Assembly: GCF_900113375.1 (NCBI RefSeq)
Contig: NZ_FOPC01000001.1
Location: forward strand, 1-64,000
Origin: Algoriphagus hitonicola
GTDB lineage: Bacteria; Bacteroidota; Bacteroidia; Cytophagales; Cyclobacteriaceae
DNA length: 64,000 nt
Direction of reading: 5' to 3'
The notes beneath the pieces are model-generated. The model was not told the origin of the DNA. It saw nothing but the letters and a program-made list of their open reading frames with translations, and did no database searches. Below, one piece after another: positions 51,999 to 63,394 of this stretch (positions are counted from its first letter, which is position 1; each line of letters begins with the position of its first letter). The position numbers were made by a program, and so were the translations under genes.

Positions 51999-52583
51999 AT
52001 GATCAATCTAAATGAAAACTATTGGACGGAGCGATATCGCAATGGATATACGGGATGGGACATTGGACATGCTTCTCCACCCCTTATGCAATATTTAGAC
52101 CAAATTGCAGATCGGAATTTGCGCGTTCTGATTCCCGGCGCAGGGAACGGATATGAGGCTGTAGCAGGGTATCGGCAAGGTTTTGTAGATATTCACCTGT
52201 TGGATATTTCTAGGTTCCCTCTTGAGCGCTTTGCAGAGCAATTCTCGGAGTTCCCGGAAAACCAGATTCATCATGAGGACTTTTTCGATCATCAAGGGGA
52301 GTATGATCTGATTTTGGAGCAAACATTTTTTTGTGCGCTAGACCCAAGTTTACGTGTGGATTATTGCAAAAAGATGAGAGAATTGCTAAAACCTCAGGGG
52401 AAATTGGTCGGGGTATTATTTGGTATTGAATTCGAACGATCTGGACCGCCATTCGGCGGGAACATGGAAGATTACAGGGAGCTGTTTGAAGACTATTTTG
52501 GAATCAAAAAACTAGAACCTTGCTATAATTCCATTCCTCCCAGAGCTGGGACAGAGGTTTTTATCCATCTTATCAATCAGTAG
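51999..52583 (+). CDS. thiopurine S-methyltransferase (TPMT)-family methyltransferase
   Basis: A 194-aa SAM-dependent methyltransferase. YWTERYRNGYTGWDIGHASPPL is the TPMT N-terminus and RVLIPGAGNGYEAV is motif I. LILEQTFFCALDP is the family's characteristic block, and SIPPRAGTEVFIHL ends the fold. Bacterial TPMT-like enzymes methylate varied thiols, selenium or tellurium species, so the substrate is open. It overlaps the convergent methyltransferase by 7 nt. Confidence 0.92.
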   Translation: MINLNENYWTERYRNGYTGWDIGHASPPLMQYLDQIADRNLRVLIPGAGNGYEAVAGYRQGFVDIHLLDISRFPLERFAEQFSEFPENQIHHEDFFDHQGEYDLILEQTFFCALDPSLRVDYCKKMRELLKPQGKLVGVLFGIEFERSGPPFGGNMEDYRELFEDYFGIKKLEPCYNSIPPRAGTEVFIHLINQ

Positions 52584-53356
52584 TCCAATATCAAATGGTG
52601 TTTGGAACCTGAATAGTCAAAAAGCAAAATCCCACACTCATAAAAATCCAAGGAAATTTTCACCTCGGGATGAGATTGAATTTCTTTCCAGGCTTGATTC
52701 ATTTCTGGAGACCAGTGAATGTCTCCGATTGCTACAATTGACCTGGTCTCCAGGTGGGGAAGAATCGTCTGAAAAGCGAAAAGTGTGCCTTCGTAGGTGT
52801 GATTGGCATCGATCAGAGCAAAGTCGATCGGATCGATCTGTTGGGGCAGTTGGGGAAGTTTTTCTTCGATAGGTCCCAAGATGAATTCTACATTTTGCTG
52901 ATCAAAATCCCGGCATGCGATTTTTTGAATCTCAGTAGATCCTTCGATTGTATAAAGTTTTCCTTTGGTGACGCGGCTGAGATAACGAGTGCTGATTCCC
53001 ATGCAGGTGCCCAGCTCCAATACTTTTTTTGCGGGCGTTTGGGCACAAAAATACTGGTAGAGTTGAGCGAATTTTCGACTGCTTGTCGAATACCTCGTGA
53101 TATCGCAGATTTTTCGGAATTCTTTTCCGGCTTTTTTGGACCCGGCGCCCAGGTCATCTACTGTAATGATTCGTGAGTCCCGAAGAAGCTTTTTCCGAAA
53201 CGCCTCGATATCCAAGTTTTTATCCTTTTGATGCTTCCGAAATTCGGATAAGCCCTTAATCAAATTAAACAAATAGGGACCTTGAAGACTGTAGATGTCT
53301 TCTTTAAATAGCCAATGAGAAAGGTAAGATTTTATGGAAAAGGTAGCGTTTCCCAA
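52577..53356 (-). CDS. class I SAM-dependent methyltransferase
   Basis: A 259-aa protein with a Rossmann core of the Methyltransf_24 type: VLELGTCMGISTRYLSRV (motif I), LYTIEGSTEIQKIACRDF and DFALIDANHTYEGTLFAFQTILPHLETRSIVAIGDIHW. The N-terminal 95 residues are helical with no named domain. It starts 2 nt after apaG on the same strand and is probably co-transcribed with it. Substrate is unknown. Confidence 0.88.
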   Translation of the reverse strand: MGNATFSIKSYLSHWLFKEDIYSLQGPYLFNLIKGLSEFRKHQKDKNLDIEAFRKKLLRDSRIITVDDLGAGSKKAGKEFRKICDITRYSTSSRKFAQLYQYFCAQTPAKKVLELGTCMGISTRYLSRVTKGKLYTIEGSTEIQKIACRDFDQQNVEFILGPIEEKLPQLPQQIDPIDFALIDANHTYEGTLFAFQTILPHLETRSIVAIGDIHWSPEMNQAWKEIQSHPEVKISLDFYECGILLFDYSGSKHHLILDY

Positions 53357-53358
53357 GT

Positions 53359-53745
53359 TTAATTATGAAAAATAGTCGCAATCATCTGAAACTCTGGAAC
53401 GACAACTTCGAATTTTTTTCCGTCGAAAACTTTCTCCATCAAATAAATTCCCTTCATTTTGCCCAGCCCTGATTTCAGGTTACAACCGGATACATAGGTG
53501 TGGGATTCTCCAGGCTCCAAGATAGGCTGCTGTCCGACGACTCCGTCACCTTCGACGATTTTGAGGTTTTCGGCGGCATCAGAAATCTGCCATTTGCGAC
53601 GAAGTAGCTGAACAGTTTGTTGGCTTTTGTTTTCTATGGTTACCTTGTAGGTGAAAACATAATGGTGCTGTAGTGGACTGGAAAATTCCGCTTGATAGGT
53701 GACTTCCACACTGACTTGTATACCCTCGGTAACTGCTACTACCAT
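53359..53745 (-). CDS. apaG: ApaG protein
   Basis: A 128-aa single-domain beta-sandwich protein of the ApaG/DUF525 family. HHYVFTYKVTIENKSQQTVQLLRRKWQISDA, VEGDGVVGQQPILEPGESHTYVSGCNLKSGLGKMKGIYLME is the complete signature. ApaG is linked to divalent cation effects in enterobacteria, but its biochemical role is unclear. Upstream, TTG-N19-TATCTTTA resembles a promoter with one -7 mismatch. Confidence 0.95.
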   Translation of the reverse strand: MVVAVTEGIQVSVEVTYQAEFSSPLQHHYVFTYKVTIENKSQQTVQLLRRKWQISDAAENLKIVEGDGVVGQQPILEPGESHTYVSGCNLKSGLGKMKGIYLMEKVFDGKKFEVVVPEFQMIATIFHN

Positions 53746-53806
53746 ATGATTGTATTAAAAGCTTGTAAAGATAAGACGAAGTCTTTGAAAATCAACCTAA
53801 TTCTTT

Positions 53807-54469
53807 ATGAATGTAAAAATTGAATCATCTTGGAACTCAATCTTACGAGACGTTTTCGAGCAGGATTATTTCAAAAACCTAGTGACTTTTGTAAAAGACG
53901 AATATGCAAATGCAAAGGTTTTTCCTCCGGGAAAAGAAATATTCAATGCCTTTGACCATTGTCCTTTGGATAGGGTGAAAGTAGTGATTTTGGGACAAGA
54001 TCCCTATCATGGACCCGGGCAAGCGCATGGATTGTCATTCTCTGTCAGACCTGGGATACCTTTTCCTCCGAGTTTGATCAATATTTTCAAGGAAATCAAG
54101 GCTGATTTGGGAAAGGATATGCCTTCGAATGGAGATTTGACCCGATGGGCAGATCAAGGCATTTTTTTGCTCAATGCGACATTGACCGTTCGCGCGCATG
54201 AGGCTGGCTCCCATCAGAAAAAAGGGTGGGAGGAATTTACCGATCAGGTGATTCGACGAATTTCCGATCATAGGGAATCGGTGGTGTTTTTACTTTGGGG
54301 GGCCTATGCGCAAAAAAAGGCATTGCTTATTGATCAGAAGAAGCATTTGATATTGAAAGCTCCTCATCCTAGCCCGCTCTCGGCCCATCGGGGTTTTTTG
54401 GGTTGTGGACATTTTTCCAAGGCAAATGCCTATCTCGAATCCAAAGGCCTTTCTCCAATTCAATGGTAA
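53807..54469 (+). CDS. ung: uracil-DNA glycosylase
   Basis: It removes uracil from DNA at the start of base-excision repair. The 220 aa include the water-activating loop [22 protein letters not shown], with the catalytic Asp in [45 protein letters not shown]; and the minor-groove loop [23 protein letters not shown] with its His. All key residues of family 1 UNG are present. It is a single gene with a shared terminator against lepB. Confidence 0.98.
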   Translation: MNVKIESSWNSILRDVFEQDYFKNLVTFVKDEYANAKVFPPGKEIFNAFDHCPLDRVKVVILGQDPYHGPGQAHGLSFSVRPGIPFPPSLINIFKEIKADLGKDMPSNGDLTRWADQGIFLLNATLTVRAHEAGSHQKKGWEEFTDQVIRRISDHRESVVFLLWGAYAQKKALLIDQKKHLILKAPHPSPLSAHRGFLGCGHFSKANAYLESKGLSPIQW

Positions 54470-54490
54470 TTTTTCCAAGCGGAATAAAGT

Positions 54491-54526
54491 AAAAAAGCTC
54501 CTCTGTATTTTCAAAGGAGCTTTTTT
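54491..54526. terminator. bidirectional terminator between ung and lepB
   Basis: AAAAAAGCTCCT pairs with AGGAGCTTTTTT around a loop of about 12 nt. Confidence 0.88.
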
Positions 54527-54545
54527 GAGACTGTTCTTCTAGGAT

Positions 54546-55628
54546 TTATTCGATTCCTTTAAAAAATCTGCTCCAGCGGATTTTATTAAACATGCTTTCG
54601 TATTGGTCCAATGAAAGCCATAGGAACCAGGCTTTACCCACTACATGATCTTCGGGCACAAAACCCCAATATCGTGAGTCCAAGGAATCATGTCTATTGT
54701 CTCCCATCATGAAATAATAGTTCTGTTTGAAGGTGTAATTGTCAACCTGTTGACCATCGATAAACAAGGCGCCATCTCTTACCTCTACCTGATCATGACC
54801 TTCGTATTTTTCTATGGTGAAGGAATATTTGATTACATTCTCCTCATTCATTTCTATGCTCATTCCCTCTCCAGGTATCATCAGTGGTCCGTAGTTGTCC
54901 CGGTTCCAATCATTCCAACCATATTCTCCGACTTCTGGGTAAATTCCTTTTTCGGAATTGCCGGCAGGCATGACTCTTTTGGTCACTGATACCACTACCG
55001 GCGAGGATTTGAGTCGGTTAATTACCTGGTCAGTAGCCCAGACTAAATAGCCTGCTCCATTCGAAAAGGCCATGTAAGACCCCTGATCGATGCCATAATC
55101 TTTGAAAAAATCGTTATTCAATGAACGGTTAGTGACCACATCATAAGAATATTGCATTTCCTCGGGAACAAGCCCAGGTTCATCATTGATGATTAATTCT
55201 CCCTCACGGATTTCCAAAACATCGCCCGGTACAGCTACAGCACGCTTGATGTAATTGGTTTTAAGGTCATTTGGGTATTGAAACTCTACGGGATAATTAA
55301 ATACGACCACGTCATTTCGCTCAATATCGGAGAAGCCAGGGAGACGCATATACGGAAGCTGAATAGCGTCAGAATAGGAGGGAATATCGGTTCCCCAGAC
55401 TTTTTGGTGAGTTAAGGGAACTTGGAGAATGGTTTTGGGCACTCGGGTGCCATAGTGCATTTTACTGACAAACAAGAAATCTCCCACCAAAAGGGATTTT
55501 TCCATCGAGGCTGTAGGGATGGTAAAAGGTTCCAAAAATAACCATCGGATCAAACTAGCTGCTACTACCGCAAACACCAAAGCATCGATCCACTCCCGGG
55601 TTGCTGATTTTTTCTTTTTAGTACTCAT
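54546..55628 (-). CDS. lepB: signal peptidase I
   Basis: It cleaves signal peptides from exported proteins at the inner membrane. The 360 aa start at ATG 55628 (MSTKKKKSATREW); an upstream start at 55694 would run into dapB. One membrane helix (about 13-30) precedes PFTIPTASMEKSLLVGDFLFV with the catalytic Ser, and NYIKRAVAVPGDVLEI carries the catalytic Lys. The segment between them and YFMMGDNRHDSLDSRYWGFVPEDHVVGKA is lengthened by an insert (about 150-270), which is usual for Bacteroidota LepB. It lies 11 nt after dapB. Confidence 0.96.
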   Translation of the reverse strand: MSTKKKKSATREWIDALVFAVVAASLIRWLFLEPFTIPTASMEKSLLVGDFLFVSKMHYGTRVPKTILQVPLTHQKVWGTDIPSYSDAIQLPYMRLPGFSDIERNDVVVFNYPVEFQYPNDLKTNYIKRAVAVPGDVLEIREGELIINDEPGLVPEEMQYSYDVVTNRSLNNDFFKDYGIDQGSYMAFSNGAGYLVWATDQVINRLKSSPVVVSVTKRVMPAGNSEKGIYPEVGEYGWNDWNRDNYGPLMIPGEGMSIEMNEENVIKYSFTIEKYEGHDQVEVRDGALFIDGQQVDNYTFKQNYYFMMGDNRHDSLDSRYWGFVPEDHVVGKAWFLWLSLDQYESMFNKIRWSRFFKGIE

Positions 55629-55639
55629 GAGTTGAAATT

Positions 55640-56362
55640 TCAGAAAGATAGAAAATCGTCCATAGAAAATACCCCTTTTCTGTCTTTTAGCCATTCGGAC
55701 ACCAATACCGCGCCAAGGGCAAATCCCTGTCGGGAATGGGCAGTATGTGAAATCTCAATATCGTCGATTTCAGACTGGTAACGGATAATATGGGTTCCGG
55801 GGGCGGGGTCTATTCTCTTAGAAGTAATGGGTAAAGATAGTTCGGAATCGGACGGTTCATCGGACAGGTTCCACTTTCGATACGAATGATGATTTTGAAT
55901 GATCCCTTCGGCCAAGGTAATGGCAGTGCCGGATGGGGCGTCTTTTTTTGCTGTATGGTGGATTTCTTCGATACTGGCTTGATAGCCTTGGGTTTCATTC
56001 ATCAGCTTGGCGAGAAACTGATTCACTTTAAAAAAAATATTAACACCAATGCTAAAATTAGAGGCATAAAAGAAGGTTCCGTTTTTCTCAATGGCCAAAT
56101 TCTCAATTCTGGACTTTTCAGAAAGCCAGCCTGTAGTGCCTGAGACGACGGGAATTCCTTTTTCGAAACACCATTCAAAATTTTCCACTGCGGCTTCAGG
56201 TTGACTAAATTCAATCGCTACGTCAATATTTTCAGGTTTCAGCTGATCGAGTTCATCGCGGTTTTCAATGGTGATTTTTCCGGCTAAATGATGACTTCTT
56301 GATTCGGCTATTTCACCGATCAATTGTCCCATTTTGCCATAGCCAAGTAATAGAATATTCAT
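55640..56362 (-). CDS. dapB: 4-hydroxy-tetrahydrodipicolinate reductase
   Basis: A step in lysine and diaminopimelate synthesis. The 240 aa have the N-terminal NAD(P) motif LLGYGKMGQLIGE, the loop VVSGTTGW, and the catalytic ASNFSIGVNIFF followed by EIHHTAKKDAPSGTA, where His and Lys act in substrate binding. The form is short, as in other Bacteroidota. It lies 2 nt after the DUF5683 gene, so it is in one operon with parA, parB and lepB. Confidence 0.96.
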   Translation of the reverse strand: MNILLLGYGKMGQLIGEIAESRSHHLAGKITIENRDELDQLKPENIDVAIEFSQPEAAVENFEWCFEKGIPVVSGTTGWLSEKSRIENLAIEKNGTFFYASNFSIGVNIFFKVNQFLAKLMNETQGYQASIEEIHHTAKKDAPSGTAITLAEGIIQNHHSYRKWNLSDEPSDSELSLPITSKRIDPAPGTHIIRYQSEIDDIEISHTAHSRQGFALGAVLVSEWLKDRKGVFSMDDFLSF

Positions 56363-56364
56363 GC

Positions 56365-56967
56365 TTAAAATTTCAATTTAATAGAAAGCCCCACCTGTTG
56401 GGTTTGGGCTAGGAGTGTCTCATGCTGGGGTTCAATGACCAAGACCAAATCATCCGAAATATCAAATCCGGATAGGTGGGCATCGACATTGGCATCGATA
56501 AGATTGAGTCCATAGATCACCGCCAAAAACAAGATGGTCAAATCCCGATTTCTTCTCCAGTAATCCACATTTCTGACCAATGCCTCTCGGTTCAGGTTTG
56601 GAAATATGGTCGGTTCATCATTATCTGAAGCAAATAGCGCATCTCTGAATACCTGATAGCGTCGGTTATTAAACTGGATAAAATAAATATCAGTCATAAA
56701 ACCGGCATAAATGATCGGGACTTTCCAAGCTTTACCATTATAAACTTGCCCTGCTCCGGGTAAAATCGCAGAAAGTATCGTCGCTTTTCTGGGATTTTTG
56801 GGCAGGGACTCGAGGGGTTCGGGATTAGTTTCCTCAATTGATTCGCTTTCTTCGACTTCTTGGGCATGGCTTTCCAGAGGAATGGCAAGCATGCCAAAAA
56901 GCAAAAGTCCCAGGAAAATCCATGGGGCTTTGGTAAAGTTGCTATATCGTAATGTTGATTTTTTCAC
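56365..56967 (-). CDS. DUF5683 domain membrane protein
   Basis: A 200-aa protein with an N-terminal signal or membrane segment (WIFLGLLLFGMLAIPLESHA), an acidic linker (EVEESESIEETNPEPLES), and the DUF5683 block PRKATILSAILPGAGQVYNGKAWKVPIIYAGF with further hydrophobic segments (YFIQFNNRRYQ; LTILFLAVIYGLNLIDANVDAHL). Function is unknown. Its position between parB and dapB appears to be a common Bacteroidota order; the meaning for the protein is open. Confidence 0.88.
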   Translation of the reverse strand: MKKSTLRYSNFTKAPWIFLGLLLFGMLAIPLESHAQEVEESESIEETNPEPLESLPKNPRKATILSAILPGAGQVYNGKAWKVPIIYAGFMTDIYFIQFNNRRYQVFRDALFASDNDEPTIFPNLNREALVRNVDYWRRNRDLTILFLAVIYGLNLIDANVDAHLSGFDISDDLVLVIEPQHETLLAQTQQVGLSIKLKF

Positions 56968-56972
56968 CTAAA

Positions 56973-57884
56973 TCAAATGATATCCAAAATCTCCAGAATT
57001 CGGTTTAGATCGGAAGTTGAGGTAAAGGGGATTTTGATCTCGCCTTTATTTTTTTCGTTGGCATTGAGGGCTACTTTGGTTCCGAAATGGGAGGCGAGCC
57101 GCTGTTGAATTTTATTCAGCTCGTATTTTCTTACCGGATCAAGGTTCGCTTTTTCATCTTTAGGACCTTTTGATTCGTTAAGCGCTTTGACGAGAGCTTC
57201 CACTTTTCTGACGCTGAGTTCTTCTTCTACTGCTTTTTTGAAAATCGCAAGTTGCTTATCGACATCTTCGATATTGATCAGAGCCCGGGCATGGCCCATG
57301 GATAATTGCTGATCGCGAATGGCAGCCTGGATGCTGGGAGGAAGTTTTAAGAGTCGAAGGTAATTATTAACGGTAGTCCGGTTTTTACCGACACGATCCC
57401 CCAGTTCCTCTTGCTTGAGATCACACTCAGCCAATAGTCGCTGATAGGAATGTGCGATTTCCAGGGCATTGAGGTTTTCCCGTTGTATATTTTCGATCAG
57501 AGCCATTTCCAGCATTTGCTGGTCATTGGCAGTGCGCACATAGGCGGGGATCTTTTCCAGACCTGCCAATTTGGATGCCTGAAATCTCCGCTCACCGGAA
57601 ATAAGCTGATACTCATTTTGGTCCAATCGACGGACCGTGATAGGCTGAATGATGCCCTGAACACGGATAGATTCGGCAAGTTCATCGAGAGCCTGTTTAT
57701 CAAAATGGGTCCTTGGCTGAAATGGATTGACTTGGATCTCTCCGAGAGGAATTTCAAAAATCCCGGTTTTAACCACTTCCGGCAAAATTTCCTCAGACTT
57801 GTTTTTGGCTGGACTGTCTTCCAGAAGCGCACCGAGTCCTCTGCCTAGTGCTGTTTTTTTTCGATTGGATTTTTGATCAGCCAT
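56973..57884 (-). CDS. parB: chromosome partitioning protein ParB
   Basis: A 303-aa CTPase/DNA-binding protein that loads at parS and spreads. GRGLGALLED is the conserved N-terminus. IQVNPFQPRTHFDKQALDELAESIRVQGIIQPITVRRLD and ISGERRFQASKLAGLEKIPAYVR (the GERRxxA box) form the CTP-binding domain, followed by the HTH (LKQEELGDRVGKNRTTVNNYLRLLKLPPSIQ) and the C-terminal dimer domain. It lies 2 nt after parA. No clear parS site was found in the window. Confidence 0.97.
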   Translation of the reverse strand: MADQKSNRKKTALGRGLGALLEDSPAKNKSEEILPEVVKTGIFEIPLGEIQVNPFQPRTHFDKQALDELAESIRVQGIIQPITVRRLDQNEYQLISGERRFQASKLAGLEKIPAYVRTANDQQMLEMALIENIQRENLNALEIAHSYQRLLAECDLKQEELGDRVGKNRTTVNNYLRLLKLPPSIQAAIRDQQLSMGHARALINIEDVDKQLAIFKKAVEEELSVRKVEALVKALNESKGPKDEKANLDPVRKYELNKIQQRLASHFGTKVALNANEKNKGEIKIPFTSTSDLNRILEILDII

Positions 57885-57886
57885 AA

Positions 57887-58669
57887 TTAACTAGTCACTT
57901 TTTGAAGGCCGTTTTTTAACGCGATTTCGCTGGCCAAATTTAAATATGCCACGGCTCCCTTGCCGTCTGCATCAAAGGCGATGGCAGGCATTCCAAAACT
58001 CGGAGCCTCACTGAGGCGCACATTTCTGGGGATAATGGTGTCGAAGACCATATTTTTGAAATGAAGGCGAACTTCCTCTACCACTTGATTGGAAAGTCGA
58101 AGCCGGACATCGTACATAGTCAAAAGAATCCCTTCAATTTCCAAATCGGGATTGAGGCGGGTCTGAATGATTTTGATCGTATTGAGCAATTTACCCAGCC
58201 CTTCCAGGGCAAAGTATTCGCATTGAACCGGAATGATCACCGAATTGGCAGCGGTAAGCGCATTGATGGTAATCAATCCCAGAGAAGGCGAACAATCAAT
58301 AATGATAAAATCATACTCTTCCCGAAGTGGGGCGATGACTTCTTTCATTTTTTCCTCCCGATTATCCATATTGATCATTTCGACCTCTGCACCGACTAGG
58401 TCAATATGGGAAGGAACCAAATGAAGGTGTTCGATTTCGGTTTTCAGGACGATATCTTTGACTTCATTTCCATCTACCATGCATTCATAAATGCTGGTAT
58501 TGATCGATTTGGGATTGTGTCCGAGACCAGAAGTTGTATTTGCCTGTGGATCTGCATCGATGACAAGCGTTTTGTATTCAAGGATAGCTAAGCTCGCCGC
58601 TAAATTCATAGCTGTGGTTGTTTTTCCCACTCCACCTTTTTGATTAGCTATGGCAATGACTTTTCCCAT
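57887..58669 (-). CDS. parA: chromosome partitioning ATPase ParA
   Basis: A 260-aa deviant Walker ATPase. The motif [14 protein letters not shown] (residues 11-24) is followed by [15 protein letters not shown] and [33 protein letters not shown] is typical of the Soj branch. It drives origin segregation with ParB. It is the first gene of parA-parB-DUF5683-dapB-lepB. A palindrome lies about 85-100 nt upstream. Confidence 0.97.
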   Translation of the reverse strand: MGKVIAIANQKGGVGKTTTAMNLAASLAILEYKTLVIDADPQANTTSGLGHNPKSINTSIYECMVDGNEVKDIVLKTEIEHLHLVPSHIDLVGAEVEMINMDNREEKMKEVIAPLREEYDFIIIDCSPSLGLITINALTAANSVIIPVQCEYFALEGLGKLLNTIKIIQTRLNPDLEIEGILLTMYDVRLRLSNQVVEEVRLHFKNMVFDTIIPRNVRLSEAPSFGMPAIAFDADGKGAVAYLNLASEIALKNGLQKVTS

Positions 58670-58753
58670 GGTTCGGTTTAAAATTTAATCTCAATATTAA
58701 GCAAAATCCGTTCTTTATCGGTTCCGATGTCGGCTTTTTTTCAGAATGGTTAC

Positions 58754-58770
58754 TTGACATAGAATGTCAA
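58754..58770. promoter_or_regulatory. palindrome TTGACAT-aga-ATGTCAA upstream of parA
   Basis: Perfect 7-bp arms are separated by 3 nt, and GGTT/AACC flank them further out. It lies in the gap between yidC and parA. It could be an operator for the par operon or another protein-binding site. Confidence 0.5.
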
Positions 58771-58927
58771 AAGCAACCAAAAATCAAGAATAAAAGTGCA
58801 GCAAACCGATTATTTGACTACAAATCCAAAAAAAACTATCCGATACTAAGTGAAAATCTTTCCCTGAAATTTTGATGAATTTTAACGGTTTGATCTGAAC
58901 TGAGAGTTCTGAATAAATTGGATTGGC

Positions 58928-58957
58928 AAAAAAAGTCGGGGTTGTTTTTACCCCGAC
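58928..58957 (-). terminator. terminator of the pyrG-yidC operon
   Basis: On the minus strand GTCGGGGT pairs with ACCCCGAC (one bulge-free 8-bp stem) and is followed by T7. Confidence 0.88.
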
Positions 58958-58964
58958 ATTTCAT

Positions 58965-60764
58965 TTATTTCTTTTTGTTGGCTTCTGCTGCCTTCATGGC
59001 ATCTTCCAATCGCTGCTGAAACTTGGATTTTTTCTTCGTAGCATTTTTGACTTTGTTTTCCTCTACTTTTTTACGGATTTTTTCATCATCCACAAAGAGT
59101 TTGATCAACGCCTGCTGTCCGAAGGTTACGACATTGGATACGAAATAATAAAAGCTCAATCCCGCCGGATAGGAGTTTAGGATAAACATAAACATGACTG
59201 GCATGATGTAGCCCAGATTTTTCATAGGACCAGCTGCTGTCGTAAGCTGATTATTGAAGTGCGTATACACAATCTGAGAAACCGTCATCAGCAAGGTAAA
59301 CAAACTGACGTGTGAACCATAAAATGGAATGGTAAACGGCAATTTGATAAACTCATCATAGGTGGAAAGATCCTTAGCCCATAGGAAAGATTCCTGTCGT
59401 AGTTCGATCGCATTCGGGAAGAAAAAGAACATGGCAAACAAAAACGGCATCTGAAGCAAAAGTGGCAAACAGCCAGAGATCGGACTCACACCCAGCTTAG
59501 AGAAAAGCTTCATCTGCTCTTGCTGCATTTTGGTTGGGTCATCTCCGTACTGCTCCTTGAGTTCGTCGATTTCCGGCTTGATGACACGCATTTTAGCCAT
59601 TCCCATGTAGGACTTATAGGTCAAAGGGAACAATGCAAGCTTGATCAAGAATACAATCAAAATGATGATCACCCCGTAATTGTTGAAGAATTTCTCCAAG
59701 AATTCAAAGAGGTTTACTATGATATATTTGTTCACCCAGCTGACGAAAAAGTAACCCATGTCCACATTTTCTTCAAATCCTTCGGTTACATTTTTCAGTA
59801 CTTTGTACTTGTCTGGGCCGAAATAATGGCTATAGGCCAGTTCGCCATTTTCCATCGGAATGGTCAGGCTAGTCTGCATATTCCGAACAAATGAACTGTC
59901 GGTCGGAGTACTTTGCGAAATGCTTACATTTTGGAATTCCTGCTCAGTGATGATTGCTGCGGTAAAAAACCGCTGGCTAAACCCAACCCATTTGACAGGT
60001 TCTTCGATGGTCTCAGATTCTGAATCATCCCCAACGCCTAGGTTGTCATAAGTCCCCTCATTGGTAAAATAGTTCAGTTGTGTCTGACGGCGGGATTCGG
60101 CTAGGTCTCTTTCGTGGGCTCGGATTTGATCTTCCCAGTCAAAAGTGATTTCTCCACCAGAAAAAATATTTTGATAGCCGTCGATTTTAAGCGTTCGCTT
60201 GACTTCGTAGCTTCCCTCTGCAAGACTGAAGGTCTGTGTGATTGAACCGCTCTCCGTGCTGGCCTGAAGCGTAAGGATGGAGGTGGATTGGCCTTCCTCG
60301 TTTTCTGAAGTGGAGGTATTTGCTTGAAAATACAGATCATTCAGATTGATTGCTCCATCAGTCCCGGGGAGAATCAAGTTCATCGTGGAGGTTTCCTCGT
60401 CAAATAGGACTAAAGGCCCTTCATCCCGGCTTTTGTATTCTTTGAGAATCACCTCTTCGATGGCGCCCCCTTGATTGGATATTGCGACTTCAATCTGCTC
60501 ATTTTCGAGGGTAAATAGCTCTTCTTCACCAAGAGTCAGGCTAGCCAAGGCGCCGAATTTAGCCACTCGGTCTGCATCGAGCGTACTGTCATTTTGAGCG
60601 ATGGGCTCCGTGGGAGCTACTGGCTGAGGTGCTTCACCTGCGGCTGTTTCAGTGGTGGTTTCCGTCTCTACAGGAGGGATTTCGGGAGTACTCGCAAAAA
60701 AGATAGAGTAGACCAGAATAACCGCGGCAAAGAGGATCAGACCTGTCGCTTGATTTTTGTCCAT
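58965..60764 (-). CDS. yidC: membrane protein insertase YidC
   Basis: A 599-aa inner-membrane insertase. The N-terminal helix (1-24) is followed by a Thr/Glu-rich linker and the periplasmic P1 beta domain (about 60-345). The conserved core begins near residue 360 (FEFLEKFFNNYGVIIILIVFLIKLALFPLTYKSYMGMAKMRVIKPEIDELKEQYGDDPTKMQQEQMKLF). GVSPISGCLPLLLQMPFLFAMF and the last helices follow. The basic tail may bind the ribosome. It lies 33 nt after pyrG. Confidence 0.97.
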   Translation of the reverse strand: MDKNQATGLILFAAVILVYSIFFASTPEIPPVETETTTETAAGEAPQPVAPTEPIAQNDSTLDADRVAKFGALASLTLGEEELFTLENEQIEVAISNQGGAIEEVILKEYKSRDEGPLVLFDEETSTMNLILPGTDGAINLNDLYFQANTSTSENEEGQSTSILTLQASTESGSITQTFSLAEGSYEVKRTLKIDGYQNIFSGGEITFDWEDQIRAHERDLAESRRQTQLNYFTNEGTYDNLGVGDDSESETIEEPVKWVGFSQRFFTAAIITEQEFQNVSISQSTPTDSSFVRNMQTSLTIPMENGELAYSHYFGPDKYKVLKNVTEGFEENVDMGYFFVSWVNKYIIVNLFEFLEKFFNNYGVIIILIVFLIKLALFPLTYKSYMGMAKMRVIKPEIDELKEQYGDDPTKMQQEQMKLFSKLGVSPISGCLPLLLQMPFLFAMFFFFPNAIELRQESFLWAKDLSTYDEFIKLPFTIPFYGSHVSLFTLLMTVSQIVYTHFNNQLTTAAGPMKNLGYIMPVMFMFILNSYPAGLSFYYFVSNVVTFGQQALIKLFVDDEKIRKKVEENKVKNATKKKSKFQQRLEDAMKAAEANKKK

Positions 60765-60797
60765 AGGTAATTAATATGCCCGAAATCGGGGTTGTAT

Positions 60798-62946
<2,149 letters not shown>

Positions 62947-63348
62947 ATGAGAGAACTTATCAAAGAAGCAATCGCCGATCTTAAAAAGAATGAAGGCTTT
63001 ATTTATGTAACTTCTGAAGGCAAAAGAATTGATCTTCACGAAGCAGCTACTCGGGGAATTCCTGTCACTCCAGTCAATCCAAAAGATGATGTTATCAAAA
63101 AATTGGAATCTGCTGGATTGTATGTTACAGATGGTCGTTTTATGAATGATTTAAACGAATTGGTAGGTTTGATTAGCGGAAATTCAACTGGAAAGACTTC
63201 TAAAAGAAGAACTTTTACAGACGCTGAGAAATCCAAAATACTCGAAGAGTGGAAAAAAGTAGAAGCTGCTGGGAAAAAGACCAAAGCTGCTTTTGCCCGT
63301 GAAATAGGGGTAGGTTATCAAACCTTCATCAACTGGTTGAGAGGATAA
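62947..63348 (+). CDS. small protein with C-terminal helix-turn-helix
   Basis: A 133-aa protein. The N-terminal 75 residues (MRELIKEAIADLKKNEGFIYVTSEGKRIDL) have no family I recognise. The C-terminal 45 (SKRRTFTDAEKSKILEEWKKVEAAGKKTKAAFAREIGVGYQTFINWLRG) resemble the HTH of IS3 OrfA-type or homeodomain-like transposase proteins. No transposase catalytic part, terminal repeats or second ORF are nearby, so this is more likely a regulator than an insertion sequence. It is a single gene with its own terminator. Confidence 0.75.
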   Translation: MRELIKEAIADLKKNEGFIYVTSEGKRIDLHEAATRGIPVTPVNPKDDVIKKLESAGLYVTDGRFMNDLNELVGLISGNSTGKTSKRRTFTDAEKSKILEEWKKVEAAGKKTKAAFAREIGVGYQTFINWLRG

Positions 63349-63365
63349 TTAATCTAAAGCAAAAT

Positions 63366-63392
63366 AAAAAAGGGGACGAGTTCCCCTTTTTT
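63366..63392. terminator. bidirectional terminator after the HTH gene
   Basis: AAAAAAGGGGA pairs with TCCCCTTTTTT around CGAGT. Confidence 0.88.
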
Positions 63393-63394
63393 AT

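Noticed and set aside
62947..63348. Insertion-sequence OrfA
   Set aside because: Only the HTH is similar; there is no OrfB, no terminal inverted repeats and no target duplication visible.
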